Shown here: one piece after another, positions 15,276 through 25,281 of the stretch
How the letters are laid out: each line of letters starts with the position of its first letter
How positions within the stretch are numbered: position 1 is the stretch's first letter
From: Pseudomonadota bacterium
GTDB taxonomy: Bacteria; Pseudomonadota; Gammaproteobacteria; Burkholderiales; Methylophilaceae
Assembly (NCBI GenBank): GCA_020053735.1
Contig: JAGVMP010000002.1
Span: 1 to 57,408 of the forward strand
Direction: 5' to 3'
DNA: 57,408 bases
The notes under the pieces: generated by a model
What the model saw: only the letters and a program-made list of their open reading frames with translations
Database searches by the model: none
Told to the model about the DNA's origin: nothing
Translations under genes and position numbers: made by a program

Positions 15276-16676
15276 TTAGATGATTTTAGAGAAGCGAGCG
15301 CGATTTCGGTCAGTTTGCAGGTAACGATCAAACACCATGGCTATTGCGCGCACAAAAAACCATCCCGTGTCTGTCACTTGAATTCCATTTTCATCTATTT
15401 CTAATAGACCAGCATCTTCCAACTCTTTTAACGCGACAAACTCTGTAGCGAAGTAAGTCTTAAATTCAATTAAATGTGCAAGCTCAATAGCTTCATATTG
15501 AAATTCACCTTGACACATAATCGCCATTATCAATGTGCGGCGTACCAAATCATCGCGAGATAGTGCCAAACCGCGCACCACTGCGAAACGGCCTTGATTC
15601 AGATAGTCATAATACTCGTTCAATATTTTAGAATTTTGACTATAGGTAGCACCAACACGTCCGATTGCTGAAACGCCTAATCCAATCAAATCACAGTCAG
15701 GTCGAGTGCTGTAGCCTTGAAAATTACGGTGCAACCTACCTAGCCGCTTGGCTTGAGCAAGCGAATCACTCGGCAATGCAAAATGATCCATCCCAATGAA
15801 TACATACCCGGCGTTAAGAAACGTGCTTATCGCTTCAGACAACATGGCAATTTTAGCTTTTGCTGAAGGTAACTCATAGGCGCTAATGCGGCGTTGCGGT
15901 TTGAATCGCTCCGGCAAATGCGCATAAGCATACAATGCAATTCTGTCAGGCTTAAGTTCAACAACCTGTGCTAATGTGCGCGCAAAAGACTCTATTGTTT
16001 GCATAGGCAACCCATAAATCAAGTCGACATTCAACGATTCAAACTTTTGGCGCCGCGCAGCCTCAACCAACTTAAAAACCTGCTCTACTGGCTGAATGCG
16101 ATGTACCGCCTTTTGTACCTCTGGATCAAAATCCTGTACACCAAAACTCAAGCGATTAAAGCCCAGTGCAGCTAAATACCTAAGTCGGCTTGCATTCACA
16201 GTACGGGGATCAATTTCGATAGAATACTCACCTGCTGGAGACAGGGAAAAGCTGCGTTGTAACTTTGTCATCAGCCCTGTAAGTTCTACGTCAGTAAAAA
16301 ATGTTGGTGAGCCACCACCTAAGTGCAGCTGAGAAATGCTTGGTTTAGCGCCAAACTGCTTGATATATAAATCAATTTCTTTACTAAGATAACCTAAATA
16401 TTCTGCACTGCGTTCATGGTGTTTAGTAACAATCTTGTTGCAGGCGCAAAAGAAACAAAGCGACTCACAAAACGGAATATGCACGTAAATAGACAGTGGC
16501 AGTGCCAGTCCACCTACCTGTCTTTGCTTTAGCGCTTGCTGATAATCAACCTCGGTAAATGCCTCTACAAAACGATCTGCGGTAGGATATGAAGTGTATC
16601 GTGGGCCTGCAATATCATATTTACGCAACAATTCTGCTGACACAACTGGCTTTTGTGCACTTTCATTAACAATCAT
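15276..16676 (-). CDS. hemN: oxygen-independent coproporphyrinogen III oxidase HemN
   Basis: A 466-residue radical-SAM enzyme that decarboxylates coproporphyrinogen III to protoporphyrinogen IX without oxygen. The cluster motif is in PFCESLCFFCACNK (CxxxCxxC plus the extra C), followed by LHLGGGSPTF and the HemN C-terminal domain. The start DIAGPRYTSYPTADRF is characteristic of HemN rather than HemW. AGGAG precedes the ATG. It is divergent from fnr and shares one FNR box with it, matching low-oxygen haem supply for the cbb3 oxidase. Confidence 0.96.
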   Translation of the reverse strand: MIVNESAQKPVVSAELLRKYDIAGPRYTSYPTADRFVEAFTEVDYQQALKQRQVGGLALPLSIYVHIPFCESLCFFCACNKIVTKHHERSAEYLGYLSKEIDLYIKQFGAKPSISQLHLGGGSPTFFTDVELTGLMTKLQRSFSLSPAGEYSIEIDPRTVNASRLRYLAALGFNRLSFGVQDFDPEVQKAVHRIQPVEQVFKLVEAARRQKFESLNVDLIYGLPMQTIESFARTLAQVVELKPDRIALYAYAHLPERFKPQRRISAYELPSAKAKIAMLSEAISTFLNAGYVFIGMDHFALPSDSLAQAKRLGRLHRNFQGYSTRPDCDLIGLGVSAIGRVGATYSQNSKILNEYYDYLNQGRFAVVRGLALSRDDLVRRTLIMAIMCQGEFQYEAIELAHLIEFKTYFATEFVALKELEDAGLLEIDENGIQVTDTGWFFVRAIAMVFDRYLQTDRNRARFSKII

Positions 16677-16729
16677 TGCGCTACTCCTATTCTGAGATGA
16701 AATTCTGCCAGCAATAGGTACAGATAGCT

Positions 16730-16743
16730 TTGATACAAATCAA
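16730..16743. promoter_or_regulatory. FNR box between hemN and fnr
   Basis: TTGATACAAATCAA is a perfect consensus site. At -41.5 it would place starts near 16695 for hemN and near 16778 for fnr, so one box may serve both directions and give FNR autoregulation. Confidence 0.85.
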
Positions 16744-16800
16744 ACTATTGCATTGCAATGCGAAAAGCGTATGCTTAACCTATATGCCGAGTATAAAAAT

Positions 16801-17529
16801 ATGAATTCAGCTATCCATCCAGAAACCATTAAAGTTGCTTGCTCCAGCTGTAATTTACGTGAGCTGTGTATGCCTATTGGTTTCAACCTAGATGACATGA
16901 AAAGACTGGATGAAGTCGTTGCGACACGCCGCCGCATTAAGCAAGGCGACCTACTGTTTACGAGTGGAGAGCCATTCACGTCACTTTATGCCATTCGGAC
17001 TGGATTTTTTAAAACCAGCGTTTCTACTGATGATGGCCGTGAGCAAGTCACCGGCTTTCAAATGGCTGGAGAGGTAATTGGTTTGGATGGGATTGTCAGT
17101 GATTCCCATAGTTGTAACGCGGTCGCACTAGAAGATTCTGACGTGTGCGTGATGCCTTTTGCCAATGTCGAAGAGTTGTCACGCGAATTTCCAGTATTAC
17201 AACGCCACGTACATAAAATTATGAGTCGTGAAATTGTGCGCGAAAACAGCATCATGATGCTGCTTGGCAATATGCGTGCAGAAGAAAGACTAGCGGCCTT
17301 TTTATTAAACTTAGTACAACGCCTGCATGCGCGTGGATTCTCGCAATCTGAATTGGTGCTTAGAATGACGCGTGAGGAAATAGGCAGTTATCTCGGCATG
17401 AAACTGGAAACCGTAAGTCGCACTTTTTCTAAGTTTAGCGAAGATGGCATTATCGACGTCAAGCAAAGGTATGTGCATATTGTTCAGCCAGACGCACTTA
17501 AGAAAATTTTCAATCCAGATAACTGTTAA
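16801..17529 (+). CDS. fnr: FNR-type oxygen-sensing transcription regulator
   Basis: A 242-residue Crp/Fnr-family regulator. From the ATG at 16801 the cluster ligands are Cys14, Cys17, Cys23 and Cys105, the set that binds the oxygen-labile [4Fe-4S] cluster. A cNMP-like beta-roll follows, then the dimer helix and a DNA-binding helix with ETVSRTFSKF, whose E, S and R read TTGAT half-sites. Upstream in-frame ATGs (16753, 16771) would lie before the transcription start predicted from the FNR box, so 16801 is preferred. It lies amid its likely targets cco, hemN and ompW. Confidence 0.95.
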   Translation: MNSAIHPETIKVACSSCNLRELCMPIGFNLDDMKRLDEVVATRRRIKQGDLLFTSGEPFTSLYAIRTGFFKTSVSTDDGREQVTGFQMAGEVIGLDGIVSDSHSCNAVALEDSDVCVMPFANVEELSREFPVLQRHVHKIMSREIVRENSIMMLLGNMRAEERLAAFLLNLVQRLHARGFSQSELVLRMTREEIGSYLGMKLETVSRTFSKFSEDGIIDVKQRYVHIVQPDALKKIFNPDNC

Positions 17530-17535
17530 TACAAT

Positions 17536-17790
17536 TCAAGGCTTAATTGACTTAACTCCAGTGGCAGCATGATTTCTAGCTTGCTGTGCAGGCGCAAGAG
17601 CTTCCCGTTGCGCATCTAGCGTTTTGTTAATCTCAACCCCTTTACGGTAATAATCCTCAATTGCGGGGTCTGGTGTGCGAATAGCAAAATACAAAGTGAT
17701 AAAAGACGCCACAACAACTACCAATGGCCCAGAGACAACGAGCCAAGCATAGCCAAAACGCCACCACGGTTTTATGTCTTTTTTTTCCAT
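17536..17790 (-). CDS. ccoH: FixH/CcoH-like cbb3 assembly protein
   Basis: An 84-residue protein with one N-terminal transmembrane helix (about 18-38) and the motif DYYRKGVEINKTLD of the FixH/CcoH family. It is shorter than classical FixH (about 150 residues), keeping only the membrane anchor and a short periplasmic tail, a size common in betaproteobacteria. CcoH stabilises cbb3 assembly intermediates. AGGAG precedes the start. It is the last gene after ccoG and converges with fnr, with a six-base gap. Confidence 0.8.
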   Translation of the reverse strand: MEKKDIKPWWRFGYAWLVVSGPLVVVVASFITLYFAIRTPDPAIEDYYRKGVEINKTLDAQREALAPAQQARNHAATGVKSIKP

Positions 17791-17827
17791 TGTATTCTCC
17801 TAAAATTCCCTTAAAAAGAAGTAGTCT

Positions 17828-19267
17828 TTATCTTGGAACTAGAAATATCGACTTTTCTAACACCGTTTCTTTATCTTCCACCGATTTAATCTCAAATAGA
17901 ATTTTGTGAGACCCCGGCCTAAGTGAGCCATCAGGGATTTCCAGATCGACTACAACCCAACGCGATTCGGCTGGTTTGACAGTAATTATTTTGTTTGCTT
18001 CTGTATGCTCTAATTCAATTTGTAAATCTTTAATACCGCTCACGCTCAGTTGATAATGCTGCGTATTTTCCGTTGCGTTCATAATTTGCATGCGATATAC
18101 ATTTTCTAACATGCCATCTTCAGCAATCCGCCCCATCACACCGCGGTCACGCACCACATTGACGCGAAAGGGCGTTCTTACCCAGAGACTGACTAATAAG
18201 CCTGTGATCAATAATGTTAGAGCAGCGGTATAAATTAAAACACGCGGCCGGAAGATGCGTTGCAACATTTGCTGGCGCGACCAATTGTTGTTTACCGCAT
18301 TCTGAGTGGAGTATTTTACCAAGCCTCTTTCGTATCCCATTTTATCCATCACCGTGTCGCATACATCTGCACATGCACCACAGCCGATACACTCATACTG
18401 CAAGCCTTTACGAATATCTATTCCGGTAGGGCAAACCTGCACGCACAAGCTACAATCAATACATGAACCTAGCTCTTTGCTCGCTTCAAGCTTGCGTGAG
18501 CGACCTCCCCTCGGCTCCCCACGTGCTTCATCGTATGTAACCACCAAAGTATCATCATCAAACATAGCACTTTGAAAGCGCGCATAAGGACACATATATT
18601 TGCACACTTGCTCACGCAAAAAACCAGCATTCCCATAGGTTGCAAAACCATAAAAAAGCACCCAAAATGTGTCCCATGGCCCTACGCTGAAATGAGTGAA
18701 ATCACTGAATAACTCTCTGATTGGTGTGAAATAGCCGACAAATGTAAATCCAGTCCACAACGCAAATGCAATCCATGCCAGATGCTTGCCAATTTTTTTA
18801 AATAACTTTTTGGCAGATATTGATGACTCGTCCAGCTTCTGCCGAGTAGCACGGTCACCCTCTATTTTTCTTTCTATCCAAAGAAATATTTCCGTATAAA
18901 CTGTTTGAGGGCAAGTATAGCCACACCATAAGCGGCCAGCGATGGCAGTAAATAAAAACAGTGAAAGCGCGGAAATAATGAGAATCGCTGTTAGGTAAAT
19001 CAAATCTTGGGGATACAGCACCAATTTAAAAACATAAAAACGTTTAGTGTCTAAATCAAACAACAACGCCTGACGCTGACCCCACTCTAACCATGGCACG
19101 CCATAAAAAAACAGTTGGGTCAGCCATACCATGACCCAACGCCATTTTGTAAAGTAGCCAAATATACTCCGCGGATAAATCTTTTCTTGCGCCTCATACA
19201 GTGAAATTACCACCTCTTTTAAGGGAATGGCTTTTTCAGTTACTCTAGGCACACGCGCTTGGTTCAT
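17828..19267 (-). CDS. ccoG: cbb3 oxidase accessory protein CcoG (RdxA/FixG)
   Basis: A 479-residue membrane iron-sulfur protein. It has N-terminal helices, CGYTCPQT and CKYMCPYARFQ loops, then two ferredoxin-type motifs (CIDCSLCVQVCPTGID and CIGCGACADVCD) that bind two [4Fe-4S] clusters, another helix and a C-terminal Ig-like periplasmic domain. CcoG is linked to Cu(II) reduction for delivery of Cu(I) to the CcoN active site. Full length. It follows ccoP by 18 bases in the same operon. Confidence 0.96.
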   Translation of the reverse strand: MNQARVPRVTEKAIPLKEVVISLYEAQEKIYPRSIFGYFTKWRWVMVWLTQLFFYGVPWLEWGQRQALLFDLDTKRFYVFKLVLYPQDLIYLTAILIISALSLFLFTAIAGRLWCGYTCPQTVYTEIFLWIERKIEGDRATRQKLDESSISAKKLFKKIGKHLAWIAFALWTGFTFVGYFTPIRELFSDFTHFSVGPWDTFWVLFYGFATYGNAGFLREQVCKYMCPYARFQSAMFDDDTLVVTYDEARGEPRGGRSRKLEASKELGSCIDCSLCVQVCPTGIDIRKGLQYECIGCGACADVCDTVMDKMGYERGLVKYSTQNAVNNNWSRQQMLQRIFRPRVLIYTAALTLLITGLLVSLWVRTPFRVNVVRDRGVMGRIAEDGMLENVYRMQIMNATENTQHYQLSVSGIKDLQIELEHTEANKIITVKPAESRWVVVDLEIPDGSLRPGSHKILFEIKSVEDKETVLEKSIFLVPR

Positions 19268-19285
19268 TTTTCAGTTTTATTAAGG

Positions 19286-20197
19286 CTATTTACTAACCTT
19301 GTTAGATAACCCCCAAACATAAGCGGTCAACACCTGCAATTGCTCTGGGGTAAGTTTCGCCGTTTGTGCTGGCATCTGGTTAATTTTGCCTTCATTAATA
19401 CGCTTAATAATGGAGGCTTCGCCAGCACCATGTAACCAAGTATGGTCTGCCAAGTTTGGCGCACCAATCGCCTGATTGCCCTTGCCATCCGGCCCGTGAC
19501 AGGCGGCGCAACTGGTGAATTTTTCCTTACCCAGTTTTGCCCGTGCTGAGTCATGTGCACTGTCTGACAGGCTTAGCACATAGTTCGCTACATTTTGCAC
19601 ATCTTCTGCAGTGCCCACCATGGCTGCCATCGGTGGCATCATGCCATTGCGGCCGTTAGTAATGGTTTCTAGAATTTTCTCTGGGCTACCGCCAAATATC
19701 CAATCTTGATCTGTGAGGTTAGGAAAGCCGCGGCTGCCACGCGCATCCGAACCATGGCACTGCGCGCAATTATTCATAAATAAGCGCTCACCAATGGCTT
19801 TGGCCTCGGTATTATTGGCTAGTACATCTACAGGCATGTTCACAAATTTTGCATATAGTGGCTTTAACGCCTCATTTGCACTCTCAACTTCTTGCTCATA
19901 TTGATTCACTTGAGTCCAGCCAAACTTACCTTTATAACTGGCCAGTCCTGGGTAAACCACTAAATATAGTAATGAGAATACAATCGTAATCACGAATAAC
20001 CACATCCACCAAAGTGGAAGCGGATTGTTCATTTCGCGCAAATCCTCATCCCAAACATGGCCACTGGTATTGTCGCCGTCTTTACTGGTTATTTTTATTT
20101 TGCTAGTTAGCCAAAGCAATAAAGCACAGCCAAGAATGCCTATTAAGGTTAATACAGCAATGAATATAGGCCAAAAACTATGATTAAAATCGGTCAT
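19286..20197 (-). CDS. ccoP: cbb3 oxidase dihaem subunit CcoP
   Basis: A 303-residue membrane-anchored dihaem cytochrome c. There are two N-terminal hydrophobic segments (about 10-32 and 60-82) and two CXXCH sites (CAQCHGSD and CAACHGPD), each with a downstream Met-containing segment. It passes electrons from soluble cytochrome c towards CcoO and CcoN. The start follows GAGGG and lies 11 bases after ccoQ. Size and motif order are normal. Confidence 0.96.
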   Translation of the reverse strand: MTDFNHSFWPIFIAVLTLIGILGCALLLWLTSKIKITSKDGDNTSGHVWDEDLREMNNPLPLWWMWLFVITIVFSLLYLVVYPGLASYKGKFGWTQVNQYEQEVESANEALKPLYAKFVNMPVDVLANNTEAKAIGERLFMNNCAQCHGSDARGSRGFPNLTDQDWIFGGSPEKILETITNGRNGMMPPMAAMVGTAEDVQNVANYVLSLSDSAHDSARAKLGKEKFTSCAACHGPDGKGNQAIGAPNLADHTWLHGAGEASIIKRINEGKINQMPAQTAKLTPEQLQVLTAYVWGLSNKVSK

Positions 20198-20208
20198 TTT
20201 ATTTCCCT

Positions 20209-20346
20209 CTAATCTTCATCAAAGGGCAGTTTGGCTGCCTCTTTAAAATCTTTTGAATTGCGTTTGCGCCAGGCCCAAACTACGATACCAACAAATAAAA
20301 TAAAACTCACAATGGTGACGAGTATCCGAAGTAAATTGACATCCAT
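20209..20346 (-). CDS. ccoQ: cbb3 oxidase small subunit CcoQ
   Basis: A 45-residue protein starting MDVNLLRILVTIVSFILFVG, with one transmembrane helix followed by the conserved VWAWRKRNSKDFKEAA and an acidic end. CcoQ stabilises the CcoNOP complex. AAAGGACG lies before the ATG at 20346. It is placed exactly between ccoO and ccoP as in other cbb3 operons. Confidence 0.93.
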   Translation of the reverse strand: MDVNLLRILVTIVSFILFVGIVVWAWRKRNSKDFKEAAKLPFDED

Positions 20347-20361
20347 TTTGCGTCCTTTCGA

Positions 20362-21000
20362 TTACTTAAGGTGAATGCCCAAGACTTGTAAATAGGCAAT
20401 CATCGCATCCATCTCTGTTTTGCCTTTTACTTCCTCAGCTGCCCCAGTAATCTGAGCATCGGTATAAGGCACACCTAATCGACGAAGCGCACGCATATTG
20501 GCCCCTATGTCTGCATTGACTGGTGCGTTCTCCAGCCAAGGATATGCCGGCATAATCGACTCAGGCACGAGATCGCGCGGATTAATCAAATGGATACGCT
20601 GCCAATCATCGCTATACTTACCGCCAACACGATGCAAATCTGGGCCAGTACGCTTGCTGCCCCATTGAAACGGATAATCGTAAACAAACTCACCTGCGAC
20701 AGAGTAATGCCCATATCGCAAAACTTCTGCACGCAATGGTCTTATCATCTGCGAATGGCAGTTATAGCAACCTTCGCGCAAATAAATATCACGCCCAGCA
20801 AGCTGCAACGGCGTATATGGCTGCAAACCTCTAATTGGCTCAGTGGTCGATTTTTGAAAATATAGCGGTACTATTTCTACAATCCCGCCGATTGCTATTA
20901 CCAGCAAAATCAACACAATCATTAGAAAGTTATTGGTCTCAATTTTTTCGTGACTAAAACCACTTTTGGTATTTTTATCGGTTGGCTCATGGTTTGACAT
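20362..21000 (-). CDS. ccoO: cbb3 oxidase monohaem subunit CcoO
   Basis: A 212-residue subunit with one transmembrane helix (about 25-45) and the haem c site [15 protein letters not shown]. Characteristic segments GTGxLxR-like [18 protein letters not shown] and MPAYPWLE are present. The ATG at 21000 (MSNHEPTD) has AAGGAA upstream and is ten bases from the ccoN stop; an open frame continues upstream only as overlap with ccoN. It takes electrons from CcoP to the CcoN haem b centre. Confidence 0.96.
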   Translation of the reverse strand: MSNHEPTDKNTKSGFSHEKIETNNFLMIVLILLVIAIGGIVEIVPLYFQKSTTEPIRGLQPYTPLQLAGRDIYLREGCYNCHSQMIRPLRAEVLRYGHYSVAGEFVYDYPFQWGSKRTGPDLHRVGGKYSDDWQRIHLINPRDLVPESIMPAYPWLENAPVNADIGANMRALRRLGVPYTDAQITGAAEEVKGKTEMDAMIAYLQVLGIHLK

Positions 21001-21010
21001 GCTGGTTTCC

Positions 21011-22447
21011 TTAAGTGTGAGCTGCGACAGGTGGGATAGAAGCAAGCGCAGGCTTGCAATTGGTAGCCGTTTTAAACACGTTCCATAACATGATAAGCAT
21101 GCCACTTAAATACAACACCCCACCTAGTAGCCGTATCATGTAATACGGTTGTTTGGCCTTTACGCTTTCTACAAAGGTATAAGCAAGCGTGCCATCCGCA
21201 TTAATCGCACGCCACATCAGCCCCTCCATCACGCCTGCTATCCAAAGTGCGGCGATATAAAGCACAATGCCGACAGTAGCCAACCAAAAATGCAATTCAA
21301 TCGCTTTTATACTGTGCATTTGTTTCTTTCCAAACAAGCGTGGCACCAAATAATACAACGCACCCATAGAGACAAATCCAACCCAACCTAACGCGCCAGA
21401 ATGCACGTGACCAACAGTCCAATCGGTATAGTGCGATAGTGAGTTCACTGTTTTAATCGCCATCATCGGGCCTTCAAAAGTACTCATGCCGTAGAAAGAT
21501 AACGAAACGATCATGAAACGCAGAATTGGATCTGTGCGCAATTTATGCCATGCGCCTGACATCGTCATCATGCCGTTAATCATGCCGCCCCAGCTTGGCG
21601 CCAGCAAGATAAGTGAGAACACCATGCCTAGAGATTGTGTCCAATCAGGTAGCGCTGTGTAATGCAAATGGTGTGGGCCTGCCCACATATAGGTAAAAAT
21701 CAAAGCCCAAAAGTGCACGATGGATAAACTATAAGAGTACACAGGACGCTCTGCCTGCTTGGGTACAAAGTAGTACATAATCCCCAAGAAACCTGCTGTT
21801 AGAAAAAACCCAACGGCATTGTGCCCGTACCACCATTGCACCATCGCATCTTGCACCCCAGCGTATGCGGAGTACGATTTCATGAATCCAACTGGGATCT
21901 CTGCACTATTGACAATATGCAATAGCGCAACCGCTAATATAAATGCCCCAAAAAACCAGTTTGCTACATAGATATGTTTAACCTTGCGCGTGCCGATAGT
22001 GCCAAAAAAAACAATCGCATAAGATATCCAAACAAGCGCGATTAAAATATCAATTGGCCATTCTAATTCGGCATATTCTTTACCAGTGGTATAACCCAAA
22101 GGTAAGGAAATAGCAGCTGCCAGAATTACCACCTGCCAACCCCAAAATGTAAACGAAGCCAATTTATTGCAGAATAAACTGACATGACAGGTGCGCTGCA
22201 CCACATAATAAGAAGTAGCGAACAAGGTACAGCCACCAAAAGCAAATATCACCGCATTAGTATGTAATGGCCGCAGGCGGCCAAAACTTGTCCACGGTAA
22301 GCCAAAGTTAAGCTCTGGCCAGACAAGTTGTGCAGCGATAATCACGCCCACCAGCATGCCAACTACCCCCCAGACCACCGCCATAATTGAAAATTGTCGC
22401 ACCACAGTATCGTTATAAGTGGTCGCGTGCGTGTTTGAATATTGCAT
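21011..22447 (-). CDS. ccoN: cbb3-type cytochrome c oxidase catalytic subunit CcoN
   Basis: A 478-residue haem-copper oxidase subunit with about 12 membrane helices. Histidine ligands appear in [41 protein letters not shown] and [14 protein letters not shown]. It reduces O2 to water at a high-affinity haem b3/CuB site and pumps protons, suiting microaerobic growth. It is the first gene of ccoNOQP-G-H, with an FNR box 58 bases upstream that overlaps the ccoS stop. Confidence 0.97.
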   Translation of the reverse strand: MQYSNTHATTYNDTVVRQFSIMAVVWGVVGMLVGVIIAAQLVWPELNFGLPWTSFGRLRPLHTNAVIFAFGGCTLFATSYYVVQRTCHVSLFCNKLASFTFWGWQVVILAAAISLPLGYTTGKEYAELEWPIDILIALVWISYAIVFFGTIGTRKVKHIYVANWFFGAFILAVALLHIVNSAEIPVGFMKSYSAYAGVQDAMVQWWYGHNAVGFFLTAGFLGIMYYFVPKQAERPVYSYSLSIVHFWALIFTYMWAGPHHLHYTALPDWTQSLGMVFSLILLAPSWGGMINGMMTMSGAWHKLRTDPILRFMIVSLSFYGMSTFEGPMMAIKTVNSLSHYTDWTVGHVHSGALGWVGFVSMGALYYLVPRLFGKKQMHSIKAIELHFWLATVGIVLYIAALWIAGVMEGLMWRAINADGTLAYTFVESVKAKQPYYMIRLLGGVLYLSGMLIMLWNVFKTATNCKPALASIPPVAAHT

Positions 22448-22504
22448 TTTTTACCCCTTTTTTAACTTCTGTTCGGATTATGCTTAAACTTATTCAAGAT
22501 TGAT

Positions 22505-22518
22505 TTGATTCAAATCAA
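22505..22518. promoter_or_regulatory. FNR box upstream of ccoN
   Basis: TTGATTCAAATCAA is a perfect consensus. At -41.5 the transcription start would be about 23 bases before the ccoN ATG. The box overlaps the stop codon of ccoS. Confidence 0.85.
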
Positions 22519-22652
22519 TCTTCATGCAAAATGCGCTCACCCTCTTCTTCTACATCTTCAAATTGGTCAGTATTGATTGCCCACCACAAGCCACCCAAAA
22601 TCAAAAGCACCAAAATGACTGACAATGGGATAAGCAAAAAAAGAATATCCAT
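22515..22652 (-). CDS. ccoS: cbb3 oxidase maturation protein CcoS
   Basis: A 45-residue protein, MDILFLLIPLSVILVLLILG then GLWWAINTDQFEDVE: one membrane helix followed by the conserved W-x-x-x-x-x-Q-F/Y-D/E-D motif. CcoS is required for cofactor insertion into cbb3 oxidase. The ATG at 22652 overlaps the ccoI stop in TAATG, so the two genes are translationally coupled. A longer open frame upstream is only overlap with ccoI. Confidence 0.92.
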   Translation of the reverse strand: MDILFLLIPLSVILVLLILGGLWWAINTDQFEDVEEEGERILHED

Positions 22653-24961
22653 TACACACTCCTTAAAACTGTTGCGGAACTGCGCGACAACCGCGCTGCA
22701 TTTAGAATCACCAGCAATGAGCTTAGCGCCATGCCTAAGCCCGCCAACCATGCAGGCAACATGCCAACCACTGCCAGCGGCACACAGATGGCGTTATAAG
22801 CAGCAGCCCAAATTAAATTTTGTTTAACAATACGCATGGTGCGTTTGGCTTGTGTAATGAGGTGCGGCACCATGGCTAACTGCCCACCCATTATCACAAA
22901 GTCAGATTGTGCTTGCGCCAGCGGCACCGCTTGCCCAATAGCGATTGAAACATGTGCACTAGCTAGCACTGGCCCGTCATTCAAGCCATCACCCACCATC
23001 GCCACGTGGCGCGCTTGTTGTTGTAGCGATTGAATATGTGCAAGCTTATCCTGTGGGGTACAGTTACCAAATGCTTGGTGAATTCCAACCAAGTGAGCAA
23101 TGCGCTGCACTGACTGCAATTTATCCCCTGATAACACTTGTAGTTGTATATTACTTTCCTGCAAGGCGCGAATTGCTGAAATTGCATCAGGTTTGATTGC
23201 CTCAACAATTTCAAAACTGGCCAACCAACCTTGTTGCGAAACTAGATGTACCGTTGAGACATCGTCGCTTGAGCGATTAATATGTGCACTATCTAATACA
23301 CAAAATTGTGCAGATCCAAGCTTTAAATTGCCATAAATTGAATGCGCTGTCAGGCCAGATCCTGAAATTTCCTGCACATTCCCAACTTCCAGATTGACAT
23401 CTGGCACGGGGTATTTTTTAGAGGCCTCAACCAAAGCACGCGAGACTGGATGTAATGAGTATTGTGCAAGCGCAGCGGCAATTTGTGTGGCTTGCATTTC
23501 GCTCAAACTGTCATCCGTGGCTATCGCGCCCACCGTCATCCTGTCCTCTGTCAGCGTGCCAGTCTTATCAAATACGATGGTGTTGATGGTGGTCAGCGCT
23601 TCCAACGCCTGCATTCTGCGTACCAGCACCCCGCTACGTGCCAGCGCGCCAGATACAGTCAGCATCGCGGCTGGTGTGGCAAGTGAAAGCGCGCATGGGC
23701 ATGTCACAATCAACACTGCTACAGCGACCATCAATGCACGACTGTGATCGACCTGCCATAAAATAGCGGCAGAACCTACTGCCGCAAACAGCACCGCCAG
23801 CAAAAATGGACGCGCAATGCGGTCTGCCAATATGGCCAGCCTAGGCTTATCAACTGCCACGCGCTCCATGAGTGCAACGATTTGTGCATAACGGGTAGAT
23901 TGACCAACCTTATCAACGCGTACCTGCACAGATGCATTGAGGTTGTGGCTGCCAGCAATCACTTCTGAGCCGACAATTTTTGTTACTGGGCGCGATTCTC
24001 CCGTTAACAAGGCTTCATCTGCGCTGGTGGTGCCAAGCATAATAGTACCGTCTGCGGGGAATGCTTCTCCTGGTAGCACTCGCACGACATCACCCACGTT
24101 TATGTTACGCACGGCAATACGCTCAAAATTACCATCACTTTTCAAGCGCTCTACACTGCTAGGTAAGCGTCGCATCAGCGCATCTAACGCACCCGCGGTG
24201 CGGTCGCGCATGCGCAACTCTATCCAACGACCTGTTAATAGAAAAAATACAAACATGGTTAGTGAGTCAAAATAGACTTCACTGCCCCACCAGCCAGTGG
24301 GTTCGAAAGTTGCGGCCGTACTGACCAAAAATGTAATTAATATGCCTAGCGTTACTGGCATATCCATGCTGATTTGATGCTGTTTTAGATCGTTGAGCGC
24401 ATTGTTAAAAAATGGCCCACATGAGAATAAAAGCACTGGCATGGTCAATATCCAGGATGCCCAACGCATTAAATTCAGCGCTTCAGCAGTCATTTCGCCT
24501 GGACTGGCGTAATAGCTCGGAATTGCGTACATCATTACCTGCATCATGCAAAAACCAGCAACCAGTAGCCGCCAGAGCATTAAACGCTGATTTTTACGGC
24601 GATCATCCTGCATAAAAGCATCGGCTGCTGGCAACACTTGGTAGCCAGCCAGACTAACTGCACGTATCCAATCTGAAGGTTTAGTTACATCAGCAGACCA
24701 GGTTAAACGCGCTCGCCTGCTGGTTGCATTGACATCGGCACTTAATACACCAGGCACTGATTTCAGTGCTTTTTCGACATTTATCGCACATGCAGCGCAG
24801 TGCATCCCTTCAATGACTAAGCGCGATTCCCATTCGTGGGGTTGATCACCTTGCTGGCTAAAACTCAGCCATTCTTCGGGCTCATCAAGCGCAACATACG
24901 AAGCTTCAACCGCCATACCTGTATAGCGTGTCATTGACTCGATAGCATTGACTGTTTTCAT
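22652..24961 (-). CDS. ccoI: CcoI copper-transporting P-type ATPase
   Basis: A P1B-ATPase, 769 residues from the ATG at 24961 (MKTVNAIES); an in-frame ATG at 24988 would add nine. It has a heavy-metal-binding domain with GMHCAAC, about eight membrane helices, TGES, the ion-site motif CPCALSLATP, the phosphorylation site DKTGTLTE and GDGLNDGP. CcoI moves copper to the periplasm for the CuB centre of CcoN. An FNR box stands upstream at 25080. It is coupled to ccoS and sits just before ccoNOQP. Confidence 0.95.
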   Translation of the reverse strand: MKTVNAIESMTRYTGMAVEASYVALDEPEEWLSFSQQGDQPHEWESRLVIEGMHCAACAINVEKALKSVPGVLSADVNATSRRARLTWSADVTKPSDWIRAVSLAGYQVLPAADAFMQDDRRKNQRLMLWRLLVAGFCMMQVMMYAIPSYYASPGEMTAEALNLMRWASWILTMPVLLFSCGPFFNNALNDLKQHQISMDMPVTLGILITFLVSTAATFEPTGWWGSEVYFDSLTMFVFFLLTGRWIELRMRDRTAGALDALMRRLPSSVERLKSDGNFERIAVRNINVGDVVRVLPGEAFPADGTIMLGTTSADEALLTGESRPVTKIVGSEVIAGSHNLNASVQVRVDKVGQSTRYAQIVALMERVAVDKPRLAILADRIARPFLLAVLFAAVGSAAILWQVDHSRALMVAVAVLIVTCPCALSLATPAAMLTVSGALARSGVLVRRMQALEALTTINTIVFDKTGTLTEDRMTVGAIATDDSLSEMQATQIAAALAQYSLHPVSRALVEASKKYPVPDVNLEVGNVQEISGSGLTAHSIYGNLKLGSAQFCVLDSAHINRSSDDVSTVHLVSQQGWLASFEIVEAIKPDAISAIRALQESNIQLQVLSGDKLQSVQRIAHLVGIHQAFGNCTPQDKLAHIQSLQQQARHVAMVGDGLNDGPVLASAHVSIAIGQAVPLAQAQSDFVIMGGQLAMVPHLITQAKRTMRIVKQNLIWAAAYNAICVPLAVVGMLPAWLAGLGMALSSLLVILNAARLSRSSATVLRSV

Positions 24962-25079
24962 ACAACCCACTAACTCTGAGTAACGCAATATTGTTACGTT
25001 ACAGATTTACATAAAATTTACCTAGGCGTGCAAACACGTATGGACCAGCTTATGCTAAACCCCTTTAGCTTATTTGCTA

Positions 25080-25093
25080 TTGATACAAATCAA
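25080..25093. promoter_or_regulatory. FNR box upstream of ccoI
   Basis: TTGATACAAATCAA is perfect and identical to the hemN/fnr site. The distance (about 120 bases before the ATG at 24961) fits a class II FNR promoter with a start near 25045. Confidence 0.85.
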
Positions 25094-25281
25094 GTGATGA
25101 TGTTAATTTTCAGGCCCATTTAAAATGAATCTATATTTTTTACTGTAGGAGCGCGCTTACTGAGTTTTCAGAGTTTGTCGAATATTTACTCATTCATCTA
25201 AAAGATAGAATTCTCTAAAGTTGAAGTGAAGCTTAATTCACTTTGATATCTATCTTAAAGCTCATGGTGAAAGGATATTAG
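25094..25281. other. non-coding stretch between ccoI promoter and small ORF
   Basis: No gene is visible. It contains an inverted-repeat-like motif around TTCACTTTGATATC (25238-25252) but no clear terminator. Confidence 0.3.

Noticed and set aside
15149-15331. Minus-strand ORF over the hemN/TauE junction
   Set aside because: Overlaps two well-supported genes in another frame.
22531-24615. Several plus-strand frames opposite ccoI and ccoS
   Set aside because: The ccoI frame has all P-type ATPase motifs; the opposite frames are shadows.
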